10,000 nucleotides of DNA from Desulfomonile sp. (GCA_020216785.1 JAIWNO010000097.1:1-10000), one strand, 5' to 3'. Shown: positions 1 through 6,019, numbered from the stretch's first letter. A program made the numbers and translations. Notes: a model not told the origin generated them from the letters alone.

Positions 1-192
1 GTTTCGCCTGTCTATTCGGAGAATTATCCAAGAAAAACTTGCCGGGCAGGAGGCCTGTCCCACCAGGAAGAGAGGGGCGTTCCGGCTGCCAAATAGTGAC
101 ATGCCGGAGTCTTTTGTCATGAGGTGCTGAGGCCTGCCGTTGCCCCAACAAGACATCATACCCACCGTGTCTCGCAGTAAGTGGTACAAATA
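1..192. other. Left edge without a confident gene
   Basis: No convincing gene is visible here. Plus frame 2 is open from the left edge to a TGA at 128-130 and could be the last ~42 codons of a gene starting outside the window (it reads FRLSIRRIIQEKLAGQ and onward). Plus frame 1 is open to a TAG at 94-96 and frame 3 to a TGA near 123, so none stands out clearly. A short GGGCAGG/CCTGTCCC inverted repeat lies at about 44-61. The strong hairpin at 193-216 would also terminate a plus-strand transcript arriving from the left. Confidence 0.3.
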
Positions 193-216
193 AAAACGCC
201 CCTAGAGGGGCGTTTT
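193..216 (-). terminator. Rho-independent terminator, possibly bidirectional
   Basis: AAAACGCCCC (193-202), loop TAGA, then GGGGCGTTTT (207-216) form a perfect 10-bp stem with a 4-base loop. On the minus strand the stem runs into TTTTTATTT, a good U-tract, and it lies about 30 bp past the stop codon of the minus-strand gene at 245-1120. On the plus strand it is followed by TTTTCGCTTTT, so it may also stop transcription arriving from the left edge. Confidence 0.88.
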
Positions 217-244
217 CGCTTTTGCTCGCATTTGGGATGTGGGC

Positions 245-1120
245 TCAAAACATCGAGCTGATGAAGGCGAAGGGCATTCCGATCAGCTCCACTGCAGCGG
301 AGACAATGTCGGACCGATCGTATTCGTCGTTGTAAAGGGGATAGTTCTCCACGCCCAGCCTGGGGGCCAGTTTCACCGTAACGCCATCGCGCACGAAGCG
401 CTCCGTGGTTGCAGGAGGCGTGATGCGGTTGAAGTCCTGCGCTGCATGCGACTGGTTCATAGCGGGCGGATATCCGGGAGCGCGGTAGGCGCCTGCAGGC
501 GTGCCCCAAGGATTGGCGGTTACCGGCCGCACCTTGCGAATGGCCTGCGCGTACTGGTCGAGCTTCGGGGGAGCGGTCCGGACAGCCTGAGTCTTCTGTT
601 TGGCAGGGCTCGCCTTGGGCTCGCCGACGGCTTCGCGTGGTTTCTCTTTTACCGGGGTGCTGCGAGGTTCCACTGTCGGACGAACCTGTTCGGGCCGGGC
701 TTCACCTTTGGGCGGAGATATCACCAGGTGCTTCTCAAGTTCATTCAACTCGTCTTCCAGGCTGTCTTTTTCTTCGTCCTTTGCCACCGTAACGGGTGCC
801 GGTTCCTTGCGCTGGTTAGCTTTGGGGGCCGGCGCCATGGCCCTGGCAGATCGCTCCTTGTATGCAACAACCGGCTTGGGCTTCACCAGCGGTCCTGCCG
901 CTGCGGCTTCCGCCGGAACAGTGTCCGATTCGGTGCGCATCTCAAGGGGGTCTTCCGTGTCCGACCTGAACTCAGCTTTGACGACCGTGCCGGGCGCTGC
1001 ATGGAGCGGCGTCGGAGTGCGAGCGGCGTCAGCTTTGGCGAGCACCTCGAAAGCCCCGGCGCAAACCCACGACGCAGTCAATACCAAGATAGCCGCCGTG
1101 ATGGAACAGATTCTTCCCAT
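245..1120 (-). CDS. Exported Pro/Ala/Lys-rich protein of unknown function
   Basis: A 291-residue protein whose family I do not recognise. Residues 1-24 look like a Sec signal peptide: Arg near the N-terminus, a hydrophobic core (AAILVLTASWV) and a plausible AGA cleavage site before FEV. The Cys at 20 is not in a good lipobox (SWVC), so a lipoprotein is unlikely. Residues ~35-195 are low complexity, rich in Pro, Ala, Lys and Glu, with an acidic helical stretch DSLEDELNELEKHL. This part probably forms an extended periplasmic spacer. The last ~95 residues are less biased and hold aromatic, Pro-rich and Asn/Tyr motifs (NPWGTPAGAYRAPGYPP, GVENYPLYNDEYD), ending in a hydrophobic tail. If any part has a conserved role it is this one. 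The ATG has a good Shine-Dalgarno sequence, a candidate promoter lies upstream and a terminator follows, all supporting this strand. The longer plus-strand ORF opposite it looks like an antisense shadow. Role unknown; an envelope location is inferred. Confidence 0.82.
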   Translation of the reverse strand: MGRICSITAAILVLTASWVCAGAFEVLAKADAARTPTPLHAAPGTVVKAEFRSDTEDPLEMRTESDTVPAEAAAAGPLVKPKPVVAYKERSARAMAPAPKANQRKEPAPVTVAKDEEKDSLEDELNELEKHLVISPPKGEARPEQVRPTVEPRSTPVKEKPREAVGEPKASPAKQKTQAVRTAPPKLDQYAQAIRKVRPVTANPWGTPAGAYRAPGYPPAMNQSHAAQDFNRITPPATTERFVRDGVTVKLAPRLGVENYPLYNDEYDRSDIVSAAVELIGMPFAFISSMF

Positions 1121-1128
1121 ACCAGGAT

Positions 1129-1134
1129 CTCCTT
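1129..1134 (-). promoter_or_regulatory. Ribosome binding site of the exported-protein gene
   Basis: AAGGAG on the minus strand, 8 bases before the ATG at 1120. It is strong enough to fix this start and to favour the minus strand over the overlapping plus-strand ORF. Confidence 0.75.
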
Positions 1135-1224
1135 TCGAAAGCCGTCCCTCACAAAGAGGAACAAGTCTCGTCGTCGGGGTTTGACGGGTGGGTTGTGCTT
1201 CCCTCCTTCCCGATCACGCACCGG

Positions 1225-1253
1225 GGAATACCATGACATGATCATTCTGTCAA
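1225..1253 (-). promoter_or_regulatory. Candidate sigma-70 promoter for the exported-protein gene
   Basis: On the minus strand a perfect TTGACA (1253-1248) is followed by a 17-bp spacer and TATTCC (1230-1225). The -10 matches the consensus poorly (3 of 6) but is preceded by TGG, an extended -10 element. Transcription would begin near 1218, giving a leader of about 100 nt. Called from sequence match only. Confidence 0.45.
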
Positions 1254-1268
1254 TTAGAATATTTATAA

Positions 1269-1287
1269 AAATTACTTAAAGTAATTT
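1269..1287. repeat. Perfect 9-bp inverted repeat, possible operator
   Basis: AAATTACTT, one central A, AAGTAATTT: a perfect odd-centred palindrome in an AT-rich island within GC-richer DNA. It ends 16 bp upstream of the candidate minus-strand -35 (1253) and lies 65 bp before the plus-strand -35 (1352). That is a plausible site for a dimeric regulator of either divergent gene. Its sequence does not match FNR, Fur or NrdR consensus sites. It could also simply be an AT-rich promoter-upstream element. Confidence 0.4.
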
Positions 1288-1351
1288 ATGAGATAATGTC
1301 GGGGAAGGCCGTTATCGGAACTCCTTCTGCCGCCCTGTTCTTATAAAGCGG

Positions 1352-1380
1352 TTGACAGAGTCCTCCGGGATGCCTATACA
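1352..1380 (+). promoter_or_regulatory. Sigma-70-type promoter for the 149-residue protein gene
   Basis: TTGACA (1352-1357), a 17-bp spacer and TATACA (1375-1380): 6 of 6 and 5 of 6 matches with ideal spacing. Transcription would start near 1387 and leave a leader of about 139 nt before the ATG at 1526. That leader holds only very short ORFs, such as ATG CTT CAA GCC TGA just downstream of the start site. Confidence 0.65.
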
Positions 1381-1525
1381 AAGAATGCTTCAAGCCTGAT
1401 ACCGGGTGCGGCTCGCCGGCCACTAAACCCAGGCTTCCCGGCGCGTATATCGGCAATGATCGGGCGGACCGTCCCATCCTAGGCTATGGTGGGTCGGCGA
1501 AGAATGGTCGTGGGAGTTGTTGTCA

Positions 1526-1975
1526 ATGGTTGAGAAACAGAAAACCGGTCAGAAATCCGGCGAGGAGGCAGCGCCGGTCCAGTCCAGGGATGAATGGGAT
1601 ATTGAAAGCGAGTCCGAAGTGTTGGCGCTTCCACTTGCTTCAGCCAAGAGCGTGCCGAAACCGACTACCGCGTTGGCCGCGCCTCCAAAGGGCAATATCG
1701 GGCAGATCAAGGTGTCCATTGTTGGAGACAGCAGCCATGTGCCGGATCTCAGCGAAGTTGACAACATCAATTCCATTGCAGGGGCGCGCAGTCGGACGCC
1801 CCTCATGACCGTAATTGAGGCAGTCCTCGCCAGTCATGGAGGGAGCCTGACACTCGCCGAATTGACCGAACGGGTCGGCAAACACTGGAACCGGCCCTTT
1901 CCAGCCAGCCCTTATTCCAAAGAAGAATTCATTTACGTTGTTGCCTCGAATTCGGACAGAGTCAGACTAAATTAG
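1526..1975 (+). CDS. Hypothetical protein, possible helix-turn-helix-like C-terminus
   Basis: A 149-residue soluble protein without a signal peptide or membrane segment; I do not recognise the family. Residues 1-80 are polar and low complexity (Glu, Ser, Pro, Ala), probably disordered. Residues ~85-149 look folded: a helix TPLMTVIEAVLASHGG, then SLTLAELTERVGKHW, then SPYSKEEFIYVVASNSDRVRLN. The pattern of helix, turn, LAELTERVG helix and final strand-like segment resembles a small winged helix, so a DNA-binding or protein-interaction role is possible but not shown. ATG 1526 is preceded by GGGAG at 1512-1516. An in-frame TTG at 1517 would add three residues and is less likely. It appears monocistronic, with a good promoter at 1352-1380 and a terminator about 110 bp downstream. 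The C-terminal domain suggests a real gene; the N-terminal half alone would not. Confidence 0.72.
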   Translation: MVEKQKTGQKSGEEAAPVQSRDEWDIESESEVLALPLASAKSVPKPTTALAAPPKGNIGQIKVSIVGDSSHVPDLSEVDNINSIAGARSRTPLMTVIEAVLASHGGSLTLAELTERVGKHWNRPFPASPYSKEEFIYVVASNSDRVRLN

Positions 1976-2086
1976 CAGCGATCGCGCAGTCGCCATGAAG
2001 AAAGTCGGCAATCTTCATAGCAAACACTGCAACGCTTCCTCCTCCGTATAGTTGAGTCTGCCCTGAGGCCTGAAGGCCAGATTAGA

Positions 2087-2114
2087 GGAGCGGACGACCC
2101 GCTCCGATATTTTT
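2087..2114 (+). terminator. Rho-independent terminator after the 149-residue protein gene
   Basis: GGAGCGG (2087-2093), loop ACGAC, CCGCTCC (2099-2105), then GATATTTTT. A 7-bp GC-rich stem, a 5-base loop and a run of five T make this a good intrinsic terminator. It separates the upstream gene from the nrdD operon. Confidence 0.75.
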
Positions 2115-2290
2115 CCCTAAGCCTTTGCATCCAAGGAAACGCGGGGGAGCGCGTTGCGGGGGAAAGAGGTCCAGGCGCTTCCAGAAATTCGAGGATTTAT
2201 CGACAAGATATTGATATTAAATAGAAATAAAAAAGTCATCGCAATTCCGTGATCCTAACCGCCGGCCACCCTTCCAACGAAAGATTCCCC

Positions 2291-2318
2291 TTGACACACT
2301 ATATGTTGTGGCGATAAC
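2291..2318 (+). promoter_or_regulatory. nrdD operon promoter
   Basis: A perfect TTGACA (2291-2296), a 16-bp spacer and GATAAC (2313-2318, 4 of 6). Transcription would start near 2325, about 83 nt before the ATG at 2408. The spacer is largely filled by an NrdR-box-like palindrome, so repressor binding there should block RNA polymerase. Confidence 0.6.
2296..2311 (+). promoter_or_regulatory. NrdR box 1 (candidate)
   Basis: ACACTATATGTTGTGG closely matches the known NrdR box (ACACwATATATwGTGT), an imperfect palindrome bound by the ATP-cone repressor NrdR upstream of ribonucleotide reductase operons. It overlaps the last base of the -35 and fills most of the spacer, the usual repressing position. 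Its site next to nrdD makes chance unlikely. NrdR itself is not encoded in the window. Confidence 0.72.
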
Positions 2319-2326
2319 ACTCGGCT

Positions 2327-2342
2327 CCACAAGATGATCCGT
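2327..2342 (+). promoter_or_regulatory. NrdR box 2 (weak candidate)
   Basis: CCACAAGATGATCCGT matches the NrdR consensus at about 10 of 16 positions. On its own it would not be called. It begins exactly 31 bp after box 1 (15 bp between box ends), the spacing known for paired NrdR boxes on the same helix face. It lies just after the predicted transcription start. Confidence 0.4.
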
Positions 2343-2407
2343 ACTGGGAAGCGGGTCGTCAGTGGATTCCCTTTCCGATTTCGGTAACTTTGCTTCGAGG
2401 ATTAGAA

Positions 2408-4633
2408 ATGGTTCAATGGTGGAAACGGGGCAAAGCGCATCAGTCTTCGGGAAAACAGATTATGGCCAAAAATATCTCAAATCCAACCGACTATAATAAA
2501 TACCTAAAGAGGGGGACTGCTATGGCAGGCGCGACCGTGATCCGTGATTTCAGGGAACAACAAGCCACTGGCAGGCTCGAAACCACCGACATGGCTTTAT
2601 TTGTCAGGACCTCCGGCGAGGCTATGGACGGCTGGGACAGGAGCAAAATAGTCGACGCGCTCCTCCGGGAGACGTTTATCGATGAAGGCACCGCTGAGGA
2701 GATCAGCCTTGAGGTGGAGAACAACATCCGGCGCAGCGGCATTAAGATGATCACCGCGCCGCTGATCCGTGAGATGGTGAACGCTAAACTGCTGGAGCGA
2801 GGACTCGAAAGGGAGAGGCGGCAACATACGCGCCTCGGGGTCCCGCTCTTCGATGTGCATCAGCTTATCACCCAGCCCAACAAGGAAAACGCCAACGTTC
2901 CTCATGGGCCTGAAGCCACGAATCTAACTCTTGCCGAGAACATCAAGAAGGAATACGCGCTGCTCAACGTGTTTTCCCAGGACGTGGGCGACGCGCATAT
3001 GCGTGGGGACGTTCATCTGCACGATCTGGGCTTTATCGATCGGCCGTACTGTTCGGGCCAGTCCCTGGAATACATTAAAAAGTTCGGGCTGAATCTTCCC
3101 AACTCCCTCGCTATGGCCAAGCCGGCGAAGCATCCCGAAGTCCTGCTCGCCCACATGGTAAAATTCGCTGCCGCGCTTCAGAGCCACTTTGCGGGAGCGA
3201 TCGGGTGGGACGCGGTCAATCTCTTCTTTGCGCCCCACCTGCGCGGCCTGTCTCAAAACGACGTCAGACAACTCGCGCAGATGTTGATTTTCGAATTCTC
3301 CCAGCAGGCAGTCGCACGCGGCGGTCAGGCAATATTCACGGACATCAACTTGTATTGGGAAGTCCCCAAGCATTTCGAAAACGTCCCCGCGATCGGACCG
3401 GGCGGCGAGTTCACGGGGCTCACATACTCGGATTACCTTCCCGAGGCGCAGAACTTCGTATGGACCCTGTTCGACATTTACCGGGAAGGTGATGGGAGCG
3501 CACGACCGTTCTTCTTCCCCAAACCGCTCGTTCACATCACCGAGAAGTTCTTCAAAACACCCGGCCACGAGGACTTCCTCAGGCACATATGTGATGTGGC
3601 CGGAGAGAAGGGCAACACCTACTTCGTCTTTGACCGTGGAGAAACAGCCAAGATATCAGAGTGTTGCCGTCTCTCCTTTAAGCTGGAAAAGAGCGACCTG
3701 GACGACGCGGTGCATCCATGGAAGATGCGCTATTCCGCAATGCAGAATGTGACTATCAATCTGCCGCGCATCGCTTACGAGGCAAAAGGTGATGACACCA
3801 GGTTGTTCTCGCTCCTGACCGAGCGCATTGCTCTCGCCGCAGAGGCTCATCTGCAAAAGAAGGCATTCATCGAGCGGCTGTTGGCGCTCGGCGAAACAGG
3901 CCCGCTCGCGCTGCTGAGCATGGACAGGGACGGCGAGCCGTACCTCAGGATGCACCGGGTGACGTATCTCATTGGCATGGTGGGTCTCAACGAGATGGTC
4001 CAGTACCACACCGGCGAGGAGCTGCACAGCACCGAGGAGGCCATGAAATTCGGACTCAAGGTGATCGCTCACATGAATCTTGTCGCGGGACGCCTCGGGC
4101 GGCAGAAAAACATGCGCTTCGTCCTGGAGCAGACCCCAGCGGAGAGCACCGCGTATCGTTTTGCCAAGCTCGATATGAAGATGTTCCCGCAGGCCCAATC
4201 CGTGGTAAAGGGGGACCTCGGCAGAGAGGAGATTTACTACACCAATTCCACTCTGTTCAACGTGGGCTCGCACGTCGATCCGATCGAGCGGGTCCGGAGG
4301 GAAGGGCTTTTCCACCCCTTGATTGAGGCCGGTTCATTGACTCACGTCTGGCTTGGAGAGACACGGCCGAGTGCGGAGTCGCTCGCGAACTTCGTTGTGA
4401 AGACCTTCCGCATGACGCACAACGACCAAGTGGCCTTCTCGCCCGAGTTGACGACGTGCATTTCGTGCGGCAGAACGAGCCGCGGGCTTAACGAGGCCTG
4501 CCCGTACTGTAAGTCCCACAGCATCGAGCAGATTACGAGAATCACCGGATATTTCACCAAGATATCGAGCTGGAACAAGGGCAAGATCGGGGAACTGAAA
4601 GACCGTTTCCGCTGCAATGACCTGTGTGCCTAG
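2408..4633 (+). CDS. nrdD: Anaerobic ribonucleoside-triphosphate reductase (class III)
   Basis: Glycyl-radical enzyme that reduces ribonucleoside triphosphates to deoxyribonucleoside triphosphates in the anoxic cytoplasm. From ATG 2408 it has 741 residues. Residues ~62-150 form an N-terminal ATP-cone (FVRTSGEAMDGWDRSKI onward), the allosteric activity site. The catalytic barrel follows, with Cys215 (IDRPYCSG) and the pair Cys419/Cys420 (ISECCRLSF) as candidates for the reductant and thiyl cysteines. Near the C-terminus a zinc site is formed by C684-x2-C687 and C698-x2-C701, then RITGY with the radical Gly714. All landmarks of an intact enzyme are present. The start is uncertain. ATG 2408 has GAGG seven bases upstream; an in-frame TTG at 2390 adds six residues. 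ATG 2522 has a stronger AGAGGGGG site and would remove 38 residues that look unlike the conserved family. It leads an operon with a redoxin and nrdG, under probable NrdR control. Function is near certain; the exact start is not. Confidence 0.96.
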   Translation: MVQWWKRGKAHQSSGKQIMAKNISNPTDYNKYLKRGTAMAGATVIRDFREQQATGRLETTDMALFVRTSGEAMDGWDRSKIVDALLRETFIDEGTAEEISLEVENNIRRSGIKMITAPLIREMVNAKLLERGLERERRQHTRLGVPLFDVHQLITQPNKENANVPHGPEATNLTLAENIKKEYALLNVFSQDVGDAHMRGDVHLHDLGFIDRPYCSGQSLEYIKKFGLNLPNSLAMAKPAKHPEVLLAHMVKFAAALQSHFAGAIGWDAVNLFFAPHLRGLSQNDVRQLAQMLIFEFSQQAVARGGQAIFTDINLYWEVPKHFENVPAIGPGGEFTGLTYSDYLPEAQNFVWTLFDIYREGDGSARPFFFPKPLVHITEKFFKTPGHEDFLRHICDVAGEKGNTYFVFDRGETAKISECCRLSFKLEKSDLDDAVHPWKMRYSAMQNVTINLPRIAYEAKGDDTRLFSLLTERIALAAEAHLQKKAFIERLLALGETGPLALLSMDRDGEPYLRMHRVTYLIGMVGLNEMVQYHTGEELHSTEEAMKFGLKVIAHMNLVAGRLGRQKNMRFVLEQTPAESTAYRFAKLDMKMFPQAQSVVKGDLGREEIYYTNSTLFNVGSHVDPIERVRREGLFHPLIEAGSLTHVWLGETRPSAESLANFVVKTFRMTHNDQVAFSPELTTCISCGRTSRGLNEACPYCKSHSIEQITRITGYFTKISSWNKGKIGELKDRFRCNDLCA

Positions 4634-4681
4634 TCGTTCGGGTGTTCGGCGACTGGCTGCGGATTGGTTTGGTTCACAATG

Positions 4682-4688
4682 AAGGAGG
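4682..4688 (+). promoter_or_regulatory. Strong ribosome binding site deciding the redoxin start
   Basis: AAGGAGG five bases upstream of ATG 4694, nearly full complementarity to the 16S rRNA tail. It lies inside the longer reading frame that opens at 4664, which identifies ATG 4694 as the start. Confidence 0.85.
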
Positions 4689-4693
4689 TTGTT

Positions 4694-4945
4694 ATGACGT
4701 ATCTGTTCACCAAACAGGGTTGCGGAAAGTGCGACTGGGTCAAGAGCAAGGTCAATTTGGACAAACTCCCGGACGTCAGCGTCATGACGCTCGATGAGGA
4801 CAACCCGGAGGCCCTCGCGATGCTCGCGTACTTTGGCTGCGTGTCACTGTCGGAAAAGAAGCTGCCGATTCTCGTGTCCGGTCAGGGCGAGGTGATCACA
4901 GGCGCGATCCCTATCGCCAATTTTCTCTCGGAGCGTTGCGAATAG
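4694..4945 (+). CDS. Glutaredoxin/NrdH-like redoxin, probable NrdD reductant
   Basis: An 83-residue cytoplasmic thiol-disulfide redoxin. It shows a thioredoxin-fold beginning (MTYLFTKQGCGKC) with the CxxC active site at Cys10 and Cys13. A cis-Pro-type segment KLPILV follows, then a final helix (PIANFLSER). It is about the length of small glutaredoxins and NrdH proteins. The start is set by a near-perfect AAGGAGG (4682-4688) five bases before ATG 4694. Upstream in-frame codons at 4664 and 4679 would run through this ribosome binding site and are rejected. It lies 60 bp after nrdD and 12 bp before nrdG. In some class III systems, such as those of methanogens, a redoxin of this kind encoded with nrdD supplies electrons in place of formate; that role is inferred here from position. 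An extra Cys (YFGCVS, Cys49) is present. Confidence 0.85.
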   Translation: MTYLFTKQGCGKCDWVKSKVNLDKLPDVSVMTLDEDNPEALAMLAYFGCVSLSEKKLPILVSGQGEVITGAIPIANFLSERCE

Positions 4946-4957
4946 CCGGGTGATGAG

Positions 4958-5695
4958 GTGAAAGATTTCGGAATCAGAGGGTTCATTCCGGTCTCGATGT
5001 TGGACTGGCCGGGAAAGATCACCGCGGTGGTCTTCCTGGCCGGCTGCAACTTCCGGTGCCCGTTCTGCCACAATCATGGGTTGGTTCTCTCCCCATACCA
5101 ATATCCGCTGGTCGCGGTTGACGATGTCCTGAGTAGTGTAACCGGCCGAATCGCCTGGGTGGACGGAATCACGGTCACCGGTGGTGAGCCGAGCCTCAGT
5201 GCGGACCTGCCAACCCTCCTACGGGTTTTCAAGGACGCGGGAGTGGCGATCAAGTTGGACACCAACGGTTCCAACCCCGCGATGCTGGAGGAGCTCCTCA
5301 CAGAAGGATTGCTTGACGCTGTGGCTATGGACGTGAAGGCCCCCTTGGTCGAGGATGAGTATTCCGCCATGGCGGGCACCCGGGTGAATCCCCGCGTGAT
5401 CGAGACGAGCATCTCGATCCTGAAGCATTCCGGCATCGACGTAACCTTCCGCACCACGGTAGTGCCCCGCCTTGTGGAAGAGCGGGAGGTTGCCGCAATC
5501 AGGCAAGCTCTCGGCGACGTCCCCCGCTACGTAATCCAACCCTTCCGAAATGTGGATACCCTTGACCGGGACCTCATGCAGTTCGACGAATTCGAGCCTG
5601 AGCGAATCGAAGCAATGCGAATGCAGTTTGAGGTCCCCGTGCCCGCCGCGTGGCGAAAGCGTGCCTTTGACGATGTGGCTTTGGCCTTTCCATGA
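4958..5695 (+). CDS. nrdG: Anaerobic NrdD-activating radical SAM enzyme
   Basis: Radical S-adenosylmethionine activase that uses a [4Fe-4S] cluster to generate the glycyl radical on NrdD. The 245-residue protein has the cluster motif C30-x3-C34-x2-C37 (GCNFRCPFCHN) and the SAM-binding GGEP motif at 75-78. An LDTNGSNP strand and a later AMDVKAP motif follow, typical of this branch. It is longer than the ~155-residue E. coli NrdG and resembles the longer NrdG2/TIGR02495-type activases; that subgroup is judged from length and the N-terminal FIPVSMLDWPGK segment. The start is GTG 4958, weakly supported by GGGTGAT upstream; no earlier in-frame start fits the gap after the redoxin. Its 12-bp spacing from the redoxin indicates one transcript with nrdD. 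The last ~50 residues (FRNVDTLDRDLMQFDEF onward) extend beyond the core barrel. Confidence 0.93.
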   Translation: MKDFGIRGFIPVSMLDWPGKITAVVFLAGCNFRCPFCHNHGLVLSPYQYPLVAVDDVLSSVTGRIAWVDGITVTGGEPSLSADLPTLLRVFKDAGVAIKLDTNGSNPAMLEELLTEGLLDAVAMDVKAPLVEDEYSAMAGTRVNPRVIETSISILKHSGIDVTFRTTVVPRLVEEREVAAIRQALGDVPRYVIQPFRNVDTLDRDLMQFDEFEPERIEAMRMQFEVPVPAAWRKRAFDDVALAFP

Positions 5696-6019
5696 GTCTG
5701 GTTACGTCATTCACAAATCGTTTTTGACTTGTCCGGTCTACTGCTTTATTGGAGATGTAATCCGGAATACCGGAGGTGGATGGCGGATGCCATCGAGGCC
5801 CAAAAGGACCTTTTCGTTTGGGGGGGTCGTGAGAAACGCTCTGACTATCGTTCGGTCGCGTCCAGGTCGATAGCCCCGGCACATGCGCCTTTCGAGGTAA
5901 ATCTGAACGCGACGCTCTCCACCATGTCTTGAATTGTGGCGCAATTCAGCGCCACCTTACCGATGACGCCATTGACGCGCCGGCTGAGCGGCAGAGTCAC
6001 TCATGTCCCTTCCTTTCCT
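5696..6019. other. Convergent region between nrdG and nagZ
   Basis: About 320 bp where the plus-strand nrdG operon meets the minus-strand ccs-nagZ operon. It holds a possible 51-residue minus-strand ORF (5845-6000) and a competing plus-strand ORF (ATG 5780 to 5935) on the opposite strand. Small inverted repeats are present (TCCGG/CCGGA at 5761-5774; CCCAAA/TTTGGG at 5799-5822, next to a run of seven G). None has a U-tract, so I do not call a terminator, although convergent operons would be expected to have one. Confidence 0.4.
5845..6000 (-). CDS. Possible small protein downstream of nagZ (51 residues)
   Basis: A GTG-started ORF that begins 19 bp after the nagZ stop. It reads MTLPLSRRVNGVIGKVALNC, then ATIQDMVESVAFRFTSKG and ACAGAIDLDATER. 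Support: a purine-rich Shine-Dalgarno stretch (GGAAGGG) six bases before the GTG; about 71% G or C at third codon positions by hand count; and a balanced composition with alternating hydrophobics. Against: it is short, I recognise no family, and an overlapping plus-strand ORF (5780-5935) is almost as plausible. An overlapping ATG four bases upstream of the GTG opens only a 15-codon frame. If real it is probably the last gene of the resB-ccsB-nagZ transcript. It could also be a decayed gene end. Confidence 0.35.
   Translation of the reverse strand: MTLPLSRRVNGVIGKVALNCATIQDMVESVAFRFTSKGACAGAIDLDATER

Larger units (their letters stand above)
1976..2407. other. Intergenic region upstream of nrdD
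   Basis: About 430 bp with no convincing gene; the longest ATG reading frame noticed (ATG at 1994) encodes only 18 residues. It holds the terminator of the upstream gene (2087-2114) and a GCGGGGGA direct repeat (2141-2148 and 2156-2163, 15 bp apart). An AT-rich island at about 2197-2242 contains tandem GATATT copies. The nrdD promoter with NrdR-like boxes (2291-2342) and the nrdD leader complete it. Confidence 0.6.

Noticed and set aside
239..1279. 346-codon plus-strand ORF opposite the exported-protein gene, and a 194-codon ORF at 600-1184 in another plus frame
   Set aside because: Arg/Gly/Phe/His-rich translation typical of antisense shadows. The minus-strand gene has a signal peptide, good Shine-Dalgarno, promoter and terminator.
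1286..1477. 63-codon minus-strand ORF in the divergent region
   Set aside because: Covers the plus-strand promoter at 1352-1380, with no ribosome binding site and no family features.
2204..2217. FNR-like site TTGATATTAAATAG
   Set aside because: Only the first half matches TTGAT; the second half does not match ATCAA.
3656..4315. 219-codon minus-strand ORF, and a similar 220-codon one at 2924-3586
   Set aside because: Both lie fully inside nrdD, whose conserved protein motifs run through the same bases; no recognisable domain on the minus strand.
5799..5822. CCCAAA/TTTGGG hairpin as the terminator between the convergent operons
   Set aside because: Only a 6-bp weak stem with a 12-base loop and no U-tract on either strand.
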